Origin: Paenibacillus sp. FSL R10-2782
GTDB taxonomy: Bacteria > Bacillota > Bacilli > Paenibacillales > Paenibacillaceae
Assembly (NCBI RefSeq): GCF_038592985.1
Contig: NZ_CP151951.1
Span: 5,248,501-5,312,500, forward strand
Reading direction: 5' to 3'
Length of the DNA stretch: 64,000 nucleotides
Shown here: piece by piece, positions 7,860 through 16,777 of the stretch
Numbering within the stretch: position 1 is the stretch's first letter
Layout of the letters: each line of letters starts with the position of its first letter
The notes under the pieces: generated by a model
Told to the model about the DNA's origin: nothing
Seen by the model: the letters and a program-made list of their open reading frames with translations, nothing else
The model's database searches: none
Made by a program: the position numbers and the translations under genes

Positions 7860-8903
7860 ATGAAATCATTGAAATCTATGAAAAAGCCTGTCATCATCAC
7901 TGCCGTATCCGCCTTGGCCATATCGGGGGCTCTTTTCAGCCAATCCACATATGCGGCGCAAGTGACTAAGCCGATCCAAGCAGTTTATAACAATATCAAA
8001 ATCATCTACAACGGAACTGAGGTTCCTTATGATGCAAAAACAGAACCATTTATGCTGGATGGCGTGACTTATCTCCCGCTTCGTCTGGCAGGTACAGCTT
8101 TGGATAAAAAAGTAGAATGGGACGGCACGAACAAACGCGTAGTCATTGCTGACAACGGCGTTCCGATTGATCAATCTACAGTTACAGCATTGAACAACCA
8201 GATTACGACGCTGACTCAGGAGCTGAACACGGCGAAAGCAGCGAACACAACCAAAGACGCTACCATCGCTCAGTTGCAAAAAGACAATCAGACGCTAAAA
8301 GATGACGCAAGTAAAAACAGTTCTAACTCCTTGAAGGATCTTCAAAAGGAGTTGAACGATGATCACAGCGATGACTACAACACCAACTCTGATATCTCGC
8401 TCAGTGGCAATAAAAACGATATTACCGTGACTATCGAAATGACAAAATCCAGATGGACTGACCTATCCAGCAGTAAACAAAAGAGCTACCTGGAGGACAT
8501 CGTTGAAGATATTTTGAAAGAGTATAAAAATGCCGATGTTGATGGTACGGTTAAGAATTCCAGCAATAACGATAAATTAGCGAGCTTTACAACCAACAGT
8601 AGAGGCGATGTTACGATTAAAAAAATAGGTACATCTTTCGACGCAAGCACGATCCAACGTTCTTTGTTTGATAGATACAGCAACTACGCTGGGTACGGCT
8701 TTGATTTCAGCGTAAGAGGCGACAGCAGTAAAGCTACGGTGGATGTGTATGTAAATTCGGATGATTGGAATAAACTCTCGAACAATCAAAGAAGTACCCT
8801 GACAGATGGCATTATTGATCAGCTAAAAGATAGAGAATCCATTGACAGAGTGGAAGGGTACATCCGTAATAAAGGGAACAGTAGCCAAATCGCTACCTTC
8901 TAA
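7860..8903 (+). CDS. Secreted stalk-domain (copper amine oxidase N-like) protein with coiled coil
   Basis: A 347-residue secreted protein. Residues 1-33 form a signal peptide (MKSLKSMKKP..., cleavage after STYA). Residues 40-105 match the copper-amine-oxidase N1 'stalk' domain (VTYLPLRLAGTALDKKVEWD), which occurs widely in Paenibacillus surface proteins without oxidase activity. A coiled coil follows (about 110-145; heptads in ALNNQITTLTQELNTAKAAN), then a C-terminal region of two similar halves (ITVTIEMTKSRWTDLSSSKQ and ATVDVYVNSDDWNKLSNNQR). Function is unknown; a cell-wall or surface scaffold is plausible. It is a single-gene unit bounded by a strong terminator. Confidence 0.8.
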   Translation: MKSLKSMKKPVIITAVSALAISGALFSQSTYAAQVTKPIQAVYNNIKIIYNGTEVPYDAKTEPFMLDGVTYLPLRLAGTALDKKVEWDGTNKRVVIADNGVPIDQSTVTALNNQITTLTQELNTAKAANTTKDATIAQLQKDNQTLKDDASKNSSNSLKDLQKELNDDHSDDYNTNSDISLSGNKNDITVTIEMTKSRWTDLSSSKQKSYLEDIVEDILKEYKNADVDGTVKNSSNNDKLASFTTNSRGDVTIKKIGTSFDASTIQRSLFDRYSNYAGYGFDFSVRGDSSKATVDVYVNSDDWNKLSNNQRSTLTDGIIDQLKDRESIDRVEGYIRNKGNSSQIATF

Positions 8904-8917
8904 GATATAAATTAAAA

Positions 8918-8960
8918 AACAAGCGACAAAGGCTCAGAGCCCTTGTCGCTTGTTGTTATT
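8918..8960 (+). terminator. Intrinsic terminator
   Basis: 18-base arms (AACAAGCGACAAAGGCTC and GAGCCCTTGTCGCTTGTT, one mismatch) followed by GTTATTGGTTT. It ends the stalk-domain gene and lies before the convergent gene at 9017. Confidence 0.75.
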
Positions 8961-9016
8961 GGTTTACTTCTTCCCCCTCTTCTTTTCATAACTGTAATTT
9001 TTGAAAGTCTGAACAA

Positions 9017-9820
9017 TTATTGAATCAATCTGCCTACGGAAGTAATATATTTTATATAATCTTTATCCGCATCGGTTGTATCGATATTTTGGGTATAAAT
9101 CAAATTACCGTGGCTGGTGATTTTAACTTTATAATTCATATTGAATTTAGAATAAGGATTTACACTATAGGTCCCTTTGCTATAAACAATCATAGGATTA
9201 AAGTCGATTTGCCTGGAAGCAGGTGATAAGCCACCCTCGTACATAGCATAAATATCCAATATGCCTTTCTTGCGATCCCAATCAAAGGAAGTAAGATCAA
9301 ACGCATTCGCGTCCATGACCTGGGCCAAGTCTTGTCCCTTAAATTTCATAAAAACTGGACTTTCCGTAAAGCTATCATGCTCTAGTTTCAATAAGCCCCG
9401 CTTGGAATCCCACTCCATCTTCGCATCTGTATCTTTCAACAGGATGGATACCGGTAAAAACATCGCATTGTTTTTCATGATGGGGACTGTATCCAATGTC
9501 ACCGACTCGCCGTTAACCGATATTTCGGGTGATCCGATCGTTGCCGTTACATTACGGCCCAACAGATCAACAGAAGCGGTTTTGCTCGCTGCATTGTAAG
9601 TTACTTTACCACCCAATATATCCTCAGCCGCTTGGAGCGGTATAAGCAGTCTGCCCTTCTTATCCACAAAGGGTGGTGCAGGGTAGGTATATAAAACGTA
9701 GTGATCATTGACCTTCAAGTGTATGTGCGTTTGTCCTTGAGCCTGCGCTGATGTCAAATTCGTGTTAGTAGCACCCAAACTTAATACAATCATAAGGCAT
9801 ATTAATAACCTGATTTTCAT
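9017..9820 (-). CDS. Secreted stalk-domain protein
   Basis: A 267-residue protein with a signal peptide (residues 1-26, cleavage after SAQA) and a copper-amine-oxidase N1 stalk domain at about 35-140 (YVLYTYPAPPFVDKKGRLLI, DTVPIMKNNAMFLPVSILL). The remaining C-terminal 125 residues are unrecognised. It is clearly paralogous in its N-terminal half to the protein at 26174-27001 (shared pattern LK-N--YVL-T-P--P--DK--R, LGG--TY---SKTA and DTVP). An AGGAGGGC site precedes the start. Function is unknown; extracellular or envelope location is inferred from the signal peptide. Confidence 0.75.
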   Translation of the reverse strand: MKIRLLICLMIVLSLGATNTNLTSAQAQGQTHIHLKVNDHYVLYTYPAPPFVDKKGRLLIPLQAAEDILGGKVTYNAASKTASVDLLGRNVTATIGSPEISVNGESVTLDTVPIMKNNAMFLPVSILLKDTDAKMEWDSKRGLLKLEHDSFTESPVFMKFKGQDLAQVMDANAFDLTSFDWDRKKGILDIYAMYEGGLSPASRQIDFNPMIVYSKGTYSVNPYSKFNMNYKVKITSHGNLIYTQNIDTTDADKDYIKYITSVGRLIQ

Positions 9821-9960
9821 AATGCCCTCCTAGTTATTTTTTTCTTAAGTAGTCTACTCCCATAAACATATAATTTCAACCATAATTTAATATATTTATC
9901 CAAATAAAGAACATCATATTTACACATAATGGTACATAAAAGGTTCTATTACATAACAAA

Positions 9961-9987
9961 AAGAGAGCGCAGAACAGCGCTCTCTTC
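9961..9987 (-). terminator. ndh terminator
   Basis: Arms AAGAGAGCGC / GCGCTCTCTT around a 7-base loop. On the minus strand the stem is followed by TTTTTGTT, so it ends the yjlC-ndh transcript. Confidence 0.8.
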
Positions 9988-10015
9988 CAATCAAGCATAT
10001 AAAAAGTAAGAAATA

Positions 10016-11197
10016 TTAATAGGCCAATGCAAAAAGTCCTTTGATGTGGGACAGGTAACGGATGTTACTGCCTTCCTTCATCAAAGTAGCTACAGCGCCT
10101 TTCAGTTGGGTGCCATTCGCACCTACCGTACCGATCGCGTCTGTTCTGCCCAAGCTGCCCAATGTACCGGAGAATACGGGGTTAAAGCTTTCCATTTTCG
10201 CTCCGTTGAAGTAAGCGAAGATGTTGTAACCAACCGTTTCACCCATTTGCCAAGCCAACTGAGCAGTTGGAGGGTATGGACGCTCGCCTTCACCCGGGAA
10301 CACCACTGCGCTGTCGCCAGCGAGGAAGATGTCTTCATGGGAAGTGGATTGCAGTGCGCCGTTCACGGTTGCGCGGCCACGGTTCACTTCGATACCAGAT
10401 GCGCCAACCAGTGCGTTGCCTTGTACGCCGCCTGTCCAGATCAGGGTGTTCGTTTGGATCGAACGTCCATCTTTGAGCAGAACTTCGTCGGCTTTCATTT
10501 CCGTAATGGGAACACCAGCTACGATTTGAACGCCACGTTTTTCAAGGCTTGTTACTGCACGATCAACCAGTGCTTGAGGGAAGCCTGCCAAAATAGATGG
10601 TCCAGCTTCTACGCAATACAGGTTAATATCTTCGTAGTTAATGCCTTTTTCACGACAAACCGCAGGCAGCTTGTCAGCATATTCGCCCACCAGCTCGACA
10701 CCCGTCAGACCGCCACCACCGATAACGATTGTAGCGTCCGCTTTGTTGCCGGATTGCTTGTAAGCATCCAGACGAGCTTCTACGTGCGCGCGAATGCGAT
10801 TCGCTTCTGCCACTGATTTCAGCGTGAAGCTGTGTTCTTGCAGACCCGGAATACCAAAGTAAGCCGTTTCGCTGCCCAGGGAAATAACGAGAGCGTCATA
10901 GCTCAATGTAGCGCCACTGGCTAGAGTTACTTTTTTATCGTCCGGTTTGATTTCCGAAACGGTATCCACTTTCAGGATAATTTCTTTGTTACGCAGCAGT
11001 TTCTCCAAAGGAAGCGCAACAGCTTTCTCGGCAATTGTACCTGCCGCCAAACGGTGCAGCTCCGTAATAATTTGGTGCGACGCAAAGCGGTTTACCACTG
11101 TAATGGTTGCTTGGCTAGCGTCCAGATGCTGGCGTGCTGTCAGAGCGGCCAGCAAGCCGCCGTATCCGCCGCCCAAGATCAAAATTTGCTTCGACAT
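10016..11197 (-). CDS. ndh: Type II NADH dehydrogenase (NDH-2)
   Basis: Membrane-associated FAD enzyme that passes electrons from NADH to menaquinone without pumping protons. The 393-residue protein has the FAD-binding Rossmann motif ILGGGYGG (residues 5-12), the NADH-binding motif VIGGGGLTGVE (about 160-170), and the LWTGGVQGNALV plus DIFLAGDSAVV stretches of the NDH-2 family. Length is typical. The start at 11197 follows GGAGGATGGAC; the ATG six bases earlier is too close to the ribosome site. It lies 27 bases downstream of the DUF1641 gene on the same strand, the same pair as yjlC-ndh of B. subtilis, where Rex controls expression with NADH level. Confidence 0.92.
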   Translation of the reverse strand: MSKQILILGGGYGGLLAALTARQHLDASQATITVVNRFASHQIITELHRLAAGTIAEKAVALPLEKLLRNKEIILKVDTVSEIKPDDKKVTLASGATLSYDALVISLGSETAYFGIPGLQEHSFTLKSVAEANRIRAHVEARLDAYKQSGNKADATIVIGGGGLTGVELVGEYADKLPAVCREKGINYEDINLYCVEAGPSILAGFPQALVDRAVTSLEKRGVQIVAGVPITEMKADEVLLKDGRSIQTNTLIWTGGVQGNALVGASGIEVNRGRATVNGALQSTSHEDIFLAGDSAVVFPGEGERPYPPTAQLAWQMGETVGYNIFAYFNGAKMESFNPVFSGTLGSLGRTDAIGTVGANGTQLKGAVATLMKEGSNIRYLSHIKGLFALAY

Positions 11198-11224
11198 GTC
11201 CATCCTCCGTTCTTGATCAGGTAA

Positions 11225-11656
11225 TTATTTGCTCTCGCGTTGGCGCTCATTCAGAATATCCAGGAAAGCCTGGCTGAAACGCAGCGTTTTTTGTACATTT
11301 GGATCTTTAAGCATTTTGAGCAGGCCAAACAGACCTACACTGCCGTCTGTAGTTTGTACGCGGTCTCCTGCTTCAATGGCAGCAGAAGCCAAGCCTTTAG
11401 CCGAATCTGTAACAGGCTTCACAAACTCCCCCATGGAGCTTTTCATATCGCCGATAAATACAGGGTCGGTTGCCAAACTGCGGGCTACATCATAAGCATC
11501 GGTCATCAAAGTAACCATCTCAGTCAACTTGGGCAGATTCTCAACCAGTACGGTCAGCGATTGCTGAACCTCCGGTTTCATCAATTGGTCCAATACATCC
11601 CGAGACTCTTTGGTAGCTTCTTGTGTTACAGCCACCTCTTGTTGGTTTTCAGACAT
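11225..11656 (-). CDS. yjlC: DUF1641 protein (YjlC-like)
   Basis: A 143-residue soluble protein with the DUF1641 signature (LVENLPKLTEMVTLMTDAYD ... FGLLKMLKDPNVQKTLRFS). In B. subtilis the homologue YjlC is co-transcribed with ndh; related DUF1641 proteins also accompany formate dehydrogenases. The exact role is not established. The chosen start at 11656 has AGGAGG about 8 bases upstream; the longer frame to 11764 lacks family similarity. It is first gene of the yjlC-ndh operon. Confidence 0.85.
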   Translation of the reverse strand: MSENQQEVAVTQEATKESRDVLDQLMKPEVQQSLTVLVENLPKLTEMVTLMTDAYDVARSLATDPVFIGDMKSSMGEFVKPVTDSAKGLASAAIEAGDRVQTTDGSVGLFGLLKMLKDPNVQKTLRFSQAFLDILNERQRESK

Positions 11657-12156
11657 GCGTGAACGTCCTCCTTTACTGTGAAAATAGAAGTCCATTCCTT
11701 TCTCGTAACCTGTATCGATAAACTCTAGCAATAAAACGTTCAATGAATTCACGCCCTCAGACATACAAGAAGCACAGCTAAAACCGGCCTATACCCAATA
11801 GGGCAAGACTGATTCATCGCAAACACTAATTGTATATTGTTCAGACGGTATTCTGTTGTTACTGCTGCGGAATATTACACGAAGCGCTTCTCCGTGACAA
11901 CAACAGGCCGAAACGGAACCCTATACCTCTATATTACACCTTTCACAACACAATCGTCGAAGAAATTTTAAATTTGCACAAATTCCTACAAAATTTTTAT
12001 TGTTATTTTAGATAAAAATTAGAATAAAATTAGATTTTGTCCAATTTCCTGCAAAAAAAAGGTCATTTCATAGCATGGAAGGGTAATAGAAAGAGTGAAT
12101 TTCATAGCGCGATCAAACGGAAATCACCACAAAATATGCATATGAGGTTTGATACG
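11657..12156. promoter_or_regulatory. Intergenic region upstream of yjlC-ndh and the rhodanese remnant
   Basis: About 500 bases without a gene. It holds the leftward yjlC promoter region, a weak Rex-like sequence (TTACACCTTTCACAA, 11934-11948; only the TTTCACAA half fits TTGTGAA-N-TTCACAA well), and an imperfect stem with CTGTTGTTAC / GTGACAACAACAG arms (about 11852-11905). The right half is very AT-rich. No convincing open frame is present. Confidence 0.5.
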
Positions 12157-12303
12157 ATGGCTAAAACATATTCAGATATGGTTCAAGAAGCGAGACAACA
12201 TGTTCAGGGCATTGATTCACAGGAAGCACGCCAACGCATTGAGGCCAATCCCGATACGTTCGTCATTGATGTGCAGGACTCCCACGACGCGGGAGTATCC
12301 TAG
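12157..12303 (+). pseudogene. Truncated rhodanese-domain gene
   Basis: The 48-codon frame MAKTYSDMVQEARQHVQGID... reads like the N-terminus of a Paenibacillus rhodanese-like protein, with the first strand TFVIDVQD at residues 33-40. It stops at a TAG after HDAGVS. The catalytic cysteine loop and the remaining ~80-90 residues expected for a rhodanese fold are absent; the sequence after 12303 is the 3' end of the convergent HNH gene. A sulfurtransferase cannot be made from this. It is either a remnant left by a rearrangement that brought in the HNH gene or, less likely, a functional short peptide. No clear ribosome site is seen. Confidence 0.6.
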
Positions 12304-12305
12304 GT

Positions 12306-13118
12306 TCATAAGGAGTCCTCTGGAGCATCTGTATCACCAGGAGATGGCAACGGCACACCAGATTCGATAAATTCATCGACATCACGGGCCGCCTTGAATT
12401 GATTGCATTCGTTGCAAGCACATACGCAATTGACAGGCGTCGTGTGTCCCCCTTTGGCACGGGGCAGCAAATGATCAATAGTATCGCCGTAACCCCCGCA
12501 GAAAAAGCAGGTATAGCGATCACGCTTGAGCACATATTGACGGAATTCCTTATTGCTGTAAAGTCTGCGGATGGCGTACGGATTAATAACCACTGCCATG
12601 CGCTCTCTGACCAGGGTAACCGCCAAATCAAATTCAATCTCTTGATGCCAACGTCTTCCCTGATCGGTTTTGCCCCTTAACCGAATCATCCCGTTACGGT
12701 TGAGCCGCAGGGCCTTCGTATCCGCAGGCTTCAGCCTGCTGAGCAAATGCCGAACCCGTTGTCGATGACGCTCGCGGGCTTTATCCGTGACTGGCTTCCT
12801 ACGTGGCGGCTGAGGCTGCACGTCAGGCTGTGCGGACGCCTCCATGCTTTGCACAACTGCATCATGCACACCGCCATGCGATGCCAGGGAAGCCGTGAGA
12901 GGCTGTGTCCCCTCGACGGAAGAAGGAGCGGATGCAGACGTACGTTCTTGCGCCGCTAACCCCCGGCAGGAACGGCAAGGACCACGCCGGGAATAAGGAC
13001 CAGCCCGGCGACCGGTTCTACGCTGAAATTCCGTTAAAGGCTTCCATTCCTGACAATACGTACATTTTTTCATCAGCGGTTCGCCCGCTTCGTTCCTGAT
13101 TGGCTGCGATTCCGTCAT
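12306..13118 (-). CDS. HNH endonuclease-domain protein with N-terminal zinc motif
   Basis: A 270-residue protein in three parts. Residues 16-55 carry CTYCQEW ... CRSC, a likely zinc knuckle. Residues 55-180 are a basic, low-complexity linker rich in Pro, Arg and Gln. Residues 195-255 form an HNH module: CFFCGG, then DHLLPRAKGG and NCVCACNECNQFK, with the two CxxC pairs that bind structural zinc and the DH metal-binding pair. Such proteins include homing-type nucleases, phage-derived nucleases and uncharacterised host proteins. It ends two bases from the truncated rhodanese frame, suggesting a rearrangement there. The DNA target is unknown. Start ATG has GGAGGGG upstream. Confidence 0.8.
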   Translation of the reverse strand: MTESQPIRNEAGEPLMKKCTYCQEWKPLTEFQRRTGRRAGPYSRRGPCRSCRGLAAQERTSASAPSSVEGTQPLTASLASHGGVHDAVVQSMEASAQPDVQPQPPRRKPVTDKARERHRQRVRHLLSRLKPADTKALRLNRNGMIRLRGKTDQGRRWHQEIEFDLAVTLVRERMAVVINPYAIRRLYSNKEFRQYVLKRDRYTCFFCGGYGDTIDHLLPRAKGGHTTPVNCVCACNECNQFKAARDVDEFIESGVPLPSPGDTDAPEDSL

Positions 13119-13378
13119 GTTTGCCCCTCCTTTCCCCGTTACTCACGTTTACTGAATGTCTGAAACCCGAACTCTGGTTAAGTTAAATTCATTCTACCGT
13201 TTTCACGTTCCCTTTTCTAGCCATCGAATATATACCCCTACAAGGTATAACAAATTTTAAGCATTTGGCATACGTTATACAGCGATCCCTGTTCTCCATT
13301 CGGCAGCTTATTGACCGTCTGACGTTTAGCCCCCCTTGCTTGGTGGGTAACTTGTTATATATGAAGGAGGGACGCAAG

Positions 13379-14875
13379 ATGAAAAGGAACCATACGATGA
13401 TGCAGTTTTTCGAGTGGAACGTCGAGGCTGACGGCTCCCACTGGAAGAAACTTGCCCGCCTGGCACCGAAACTGAAGGCCAAAGGAATTGACGCGATATG
13501 GATTCCACCTGTCACCAAGGGCCAATCCCCCGAGGATACGGGATACGGCGTCTATGACCTTTACGATCTGGGTGAATTTGATCAAAAAGGTGCGGTACGC
13601 ACCAAATACGGTACAAGGGAGGATCTGCTGGGGGCTATTGCTGCCTGCGTTCGCCACGGTGTAGCCGTCTATGTCGATCTGGTCATGAACCATAAAGCCG
13701 GTGCGGATGAAACAGAAGTATTCAAGGTCGTCGAGGTCAACCCGGATAACCGCAATGAGGTCATTTCCGAGCCGTTCGATATCGAAGGCTGGACTAAGTT
13801 TACGTTCCCCGGTCGTCAGGGTCAATATTCCACATTTCAATGGAATTTTGAGCATTTTAACGGGACCGATTACGACGCAAGTCAGGGTCGAACGGGAATT
13901 TATCGTATTTTAGGCAAAAATAAAAGCTGGAGCGAGCATGTAGATGATGAATTCGGTAATTATGATTATTTGATGTTCGCCAATATTGACTATAATCATC
14001 AGGAAGTGCGCAAGGAAATGATCCGTTGGGGCAAATGGCTGGTGGATACCCTGCAATGCAACGGATTCCGTCTGGATGCGATCAAGCATATCAATCATGA
14101 ATTTGTACGCGAGTTCGCAACGGAAATGATTAAAAAGCGCGGACAGGACTTTTATATGGTCGGCGAGTTTTGGAAACCGGATCTGGAATCATGTCAAAAA
14201 TTTCTGAACACCATTGATTATAAAATCGACCTGTTTGACGTATCTCTCCACTACAAGCTACATAGCGCTTCCTTGGGTGGCAAGGATTTCGATTTAAGCA
14301 CCCTTTTCGAGGATACGCTGGTCCAGACTCATCCCCTGAACTCCGTTACTTTTGTCGATAATCATGATTCCCAGCCGCACGAGGCTCTCGAATCGTGGGT
14401 GGAGGACTGGTTTAAGCCCAGCGCCTACGCGCTCATTCTGCTGCGCAAGGACGGTTACCCCTGCGTATTCTACGGCGATTACTACGGCATTCAAGGGCAA
14501 ACGCCCGTAAAAGGCAAGCAGGCCGCGCTCGACCCGCTCCTGTACGCCCGATATCATAAAGCCTATGGTGAGCAAAAGGATTATTTGGATGATCCCCATA
14601 CGATTGGATGGGTACGTCAGGGCGTGTCTGAATTGAAAGGCTCCGGCTGCGCCGTGGTGGTCACCAACGCCGACGACGGGCAGAAGCGTATGTTTGTGGG
14701 AAAACACCGCGCAGGAGAGCAATGGACCGATCTAACTGGCCGTCACGACCATATCGTACAGATTGAACAGGATGGCTACGGCGTATTCCCGGTTCGTGCC
14801 GGAAGTGTATCGGTATGGGCGCTTCCCGGCGAGGACGACGGCCTGGAGGAAGCAGAAGACGACGTGGACGCTTAA
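13379..14875 (+). CDS. Cytoplasmic alpha-amylase (GH13_5)
   Basis: A 498-residue GH13 glucanohydrolase with no signal peptide, so an intracellular enzyme acting on glycogen or imported maltodextrins. It begins MKRNHTMMQFFEWN, typical of the AmyS/liquefying group. Conserved regions are DLVMNH (about 99-104), GFRLDAIKH with the nucleophile Asp, MVGEFW with the acid/base Glu, and FVDNHD with the transition-state Asp, so the catalytic triad is complete. The tail after the beta-sandwich domain is acidic (EDDGLEEAEDDVDA). Start: ATG at 13379 with AAGGAGGGACG ahead; the longer frame to 13265 is upstream leader. It is a single-gene unit ended by a strong bidirectional terminator. Confidence 0.93.
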   Translation: MKRNHTMMQFFEWNVEADGSHWKKLARLAPKLKAKGIDAIWIPPVTKGQSPEDTGYGVYDLYDLGEFDQKGAVRTKYGTREDLLGAIAACVRHGVAVYVDLVMNHKAGADETEVFKVVEVNPDNRNEVISEPFDIEGWTKFTFPGRQGQYSTFQWNFEHFNGTDYDASQGRTGIYRILGKNKSWSEHVDDEFGNYDYLMFANIDYNHQEVRKEMIRWGKWLVDTLQCNGFRLDAIKHINHEFVREFATEMIKKRGQDFYMVGEFWKPDLESCQKFLNTIDYKIDLFDVSLHYKLHSASLGGKDFDLSTLFEDTLVQTHPLNSVTFVDNHDSQPHEALESWVEDWFKPSAYALILLRKDGYPCVFYGDYYGIQGQTPVKGKQAALDPLLYARYHKAYGEQKDYLDDPHTIGWVRQGVSELKGSGCAVVVTNADDGQKRMFVGKHRAGEQWTDLTGRHDHIVQIEQDGYGVFPVRAGSVSVWALPGEDDGLEEAEDDVDA

Positions 14876-14902
14876 TTTATCTCTTTTTAACTTATATCCA
14901 GC

Positions 14903-14944
14903 ACAAAGAGGACAGGATGCAACGAAGCTCCCTGTCCTCTTTGT
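14903..14944. terminator. Bidirectional terminator
   Basis: Perfect 14-bp arms ACAAAGAGGACAGG / CCTGTCCTCTTTGT with a 14-base loop, between the convergent amylase and phosphoglycerate mutase genes; both outer flanks are T-rich on the relevant strand. Confidence 0.85.
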
Positions 14945-14953
14945 TATCGAAAA

Positions 14954-15703
14954 TCACTCCGTTACCTTGCTTTGGTTGGCCACGGCCTGCTTTTTCGCCT
15001 CCACATGACTTGGATCACCGAGATAGAAGCGCCGGATGGGATCTATATGCTCATCCAGCTCGTAGACCAGCGGCACACCTGTCGGAATATTCAAATCCAG
15101 CAGTGCGGTTTCGTCCAGATTCTCCATGTACTTGATTAATGCCCTCAGGGTGTTGCCATGCGCGGAAATAATGACCCGTTCCTTTTTTTGCACCAAGGGT
15201 ACAATCCGCTGCTTCCAAAACTCACCAACCCGATGCACCGTATCCTCCAAACTTTCTCCGAGCGGCAGCTCTTCCGGCTTAATGTTGCGGTATCGTTCCT
15301 CTCTGCGAGGGCTTCGTTCATCCTGTTCATCCAACATGGGAGGTCGCACCGTCAGGCTGCGTCGCCAGATATGTACCTGTTCCTCGCCGTATTGGACGGC
15401 AGAATCCAGCTTGCTCAGTCCCTGAAGAGCACCATAATGGCGTTCGTTCAGCTTCCACGACTTCTGCACGGGTATCCACAAATGATCCAGCTCGTCCAAA
15501 ATATGATACAGCGTACGAATGGATCGTTTCAGCACTGAAGCGAACGCCAGATCAAACGTATACCCATTCTCCTTGAGAATACGCCCTGCCTCTATGGCTT
15601 CATGGGTTCCCTGCTCGGTCAGGTCTACATCCGTCCAGCCTGTAAACAGATTTTGGCGGTTATACACGCTCTCTCCATGCCTCACCAGCACCACTTGATA
15701 CAT
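14954..15703 (-). CDS. gpmA: 2,3-bisphosphoglycerate-dependent phosphoglycerate mutase
   Basis: Glycolytic enzyme interconverting 3- and 2-phosphoglycerate. The 249-residue protein has the phosphohistidine motif VRHGES (residues 7-12), NLFTGWTDVDLTEQG, the LNERHYGALQGL block with the catalytic acid, and the second histidine in VIISAHGNTLRALIKY. Length and layout match GpmA. Firmicutes often rely on the cofactor-independent enzyme GpmI, so this may be a second isozyme. It is a single-gene unit with AGGAGTGGGGC before the start. Confidence 0.93.
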   Translation of the reverse strand: MYQVVLVRHGESVYNRQNLFTGWTDVDLTEQGTHEAIEAGRILKENGYTFDLAFASVLKRSIRTLYHILDELDHLWIPVQKSWKLNERHYGALQGLSKLDSAVQYGEEQVHIWRRSLTVRPPMLDEQDERSPRREERYRNIKPEELPLGESLEDTVHRVGEFWKQRIVPLVQKKERVIISAHGNTLRALIKYMENLDETALLDLNIPTGVPLVYELDEHIDPIRRFYLGDPSHVEAKKQAVANQSKVTE

Positions 15704-15802
15704 TGCCCCACTCCTTACTTACTGTCGTTATGTTTTACCTAACTTCTATGTATTTAACGTAAAATGCAGTTTTTAAACAGGTTATTCTTCATTTATATAT
15801 AA

Positions 15803-15826
15803 AAAAGGACGGCATTAGCCATCCCA
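15803..15826 (-). terminator. Terminator of the BaxI-type gene
   Basis: On the minus strand GGATGGC-TAAT-GCCGTCC (one G-U pair) is followed by TTTTTT, a compact intrinsic terminator 64 bases past the stop at 15890. Confidence 0.7.
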
Positions 15827-15889
15827 ATCTTCGTATCCTGCACATATCTGCACAGGAAAGACTACATAATATAGATTAATTGCAGGCAC

Positions 15890-16630
15890 TTAGTCTCTCT
15901 TACTGAATTTGGACAACAACTCCAATATCCGTACATACAGCCACACTAAAGTCACTAGCAATCCAAAAGCGCCATACCACTCCATATATTTCGGTGCGCC
16001 CTGATCTGCTTGCTCTTCAATGAAATTAAAATCCAACAGCAGATTCAAAGCCGCAATCACAACGATAAACAGACTAATACCGATTCCAAGCCAGCCTGTC
16101 TCATGAATATAAGGAACGTTCATCCCGAAAAAGTTCAAAATAAAGTCAACCAGCGTCACCAGGAAAATCGCCAACGTACATAAAACAACGAAGGAGATAA
16201 AGCCCCGGGTAACCTTAATGATTCGCTGTGTATACATAAAGAGCATCAAAAACAAAATACCCACCGTCAACAAAATCGCATTCGCCACGATACCCGGATA
16301 GTCATATTCCATGAAAGCTGAAATCCCGCCTAAAGCAAAGCCGCTCAGAATCGCGTAAACAGGCGACAAAAACGGGGCTGATTTTGGGAAAAAGGATATA
16401 GCCAGCGCTATGCCGACCATGCCAATGGAGCCTGCGGTTATAAAGGATAAGACCTCAACTGTACCATTGTAAGTCATATACCAGGTGATACTGCCCGCGA
16501 TGATCAGCAGAACCAGCAGGAGCAGTGTTTTGTTGATCGTGCCTCCGATGGTCATGCGCTGTTCGCTAACTTCTCTTTCATCTTCGCGCACGAAGATGTC
16601 ATCACGTAAAACCGGATTGCTAAAGCTCAT
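15890..16630 (-). CDS. Bax inhibitor-1/YccA-type membrane protein
   Basis: A 246-residue integral membrane protein with seven hydrophobic helices after a polar N-terminus (residues 1-30). Identifiable family stretches are MTIGGTINKTLLLL, FLSPVYAILSGFALGGISA, and a C-terminal LNLLLDFNFIEEQADQGAPK...EWYGAFGLLVTLVWLYVRIL. These match the bacterial BaxI_1 (TMBIM) family, some members of which are pH-dependent calcium leak channels; activity here is not shown. The start at 16630 has GGAGCATCC upstream and replaces a longer frame to 16747 that has no family similarity. Confidence 0.85.
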   Translation of the reverse strand: MSFSNPVLRDDIFVREDEREVSEQRMTIGGTINKTLLLLVLLIIAGSITWYMTYNGTVEVLSFITAGSIGMVGIALAISFFPKSAPFLSPVYAILSGFALGGISAFMEYDYPGIVANAILLTVGILFLMLFMYTQRIIKVTRGFISFVVLCTLAIFLVTLVDFILNFFGMNVPYIHETGWLGIGISLFIVVIAALNLLLDFNFIEEQADQGAPKYMEWYGAFGLLVTLVWLYVRILELLSKFSKRD

Positions 16631-16724
16631 AAAGGGGATGCTCCTTTTCGATGTGTATTTACTATGCCATATGTATATATCGGCACAGCCCAAAAAAAGT
16701 TTCATAAAATTTTCAAAGCAAAAA

Positions 16725-16756
16725 AACTCTAGCTCACCTTGCGGCAAACTAGAGTT
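16725..16756 (-). terminator. Terminator of the small orphan gene
   Basis: AACTCTAG / CTAGAGTT arms; on the minus strand the stem is followed by TTTTTTTG. It lies 22 bases past the stop at 16778. Confidence 0.65.
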
Positions 16757-16777
16757 AGAGGATCAGGTCGTTACAGC

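Noticed and set aside
10046..10816. Plus-strand frame of 256 codons opposite ndh
   Set aside because: Antisense to NDH-2; no ribosome site, no protein-like pattern.
11852..11905. Imperfect CTGTTGTT / AACAACAG stem considered as a riboswitch or leader RNA
   Set aside because: Only about eight pairs and no conserved core recognised; lies in AT-rich promoter DNA.
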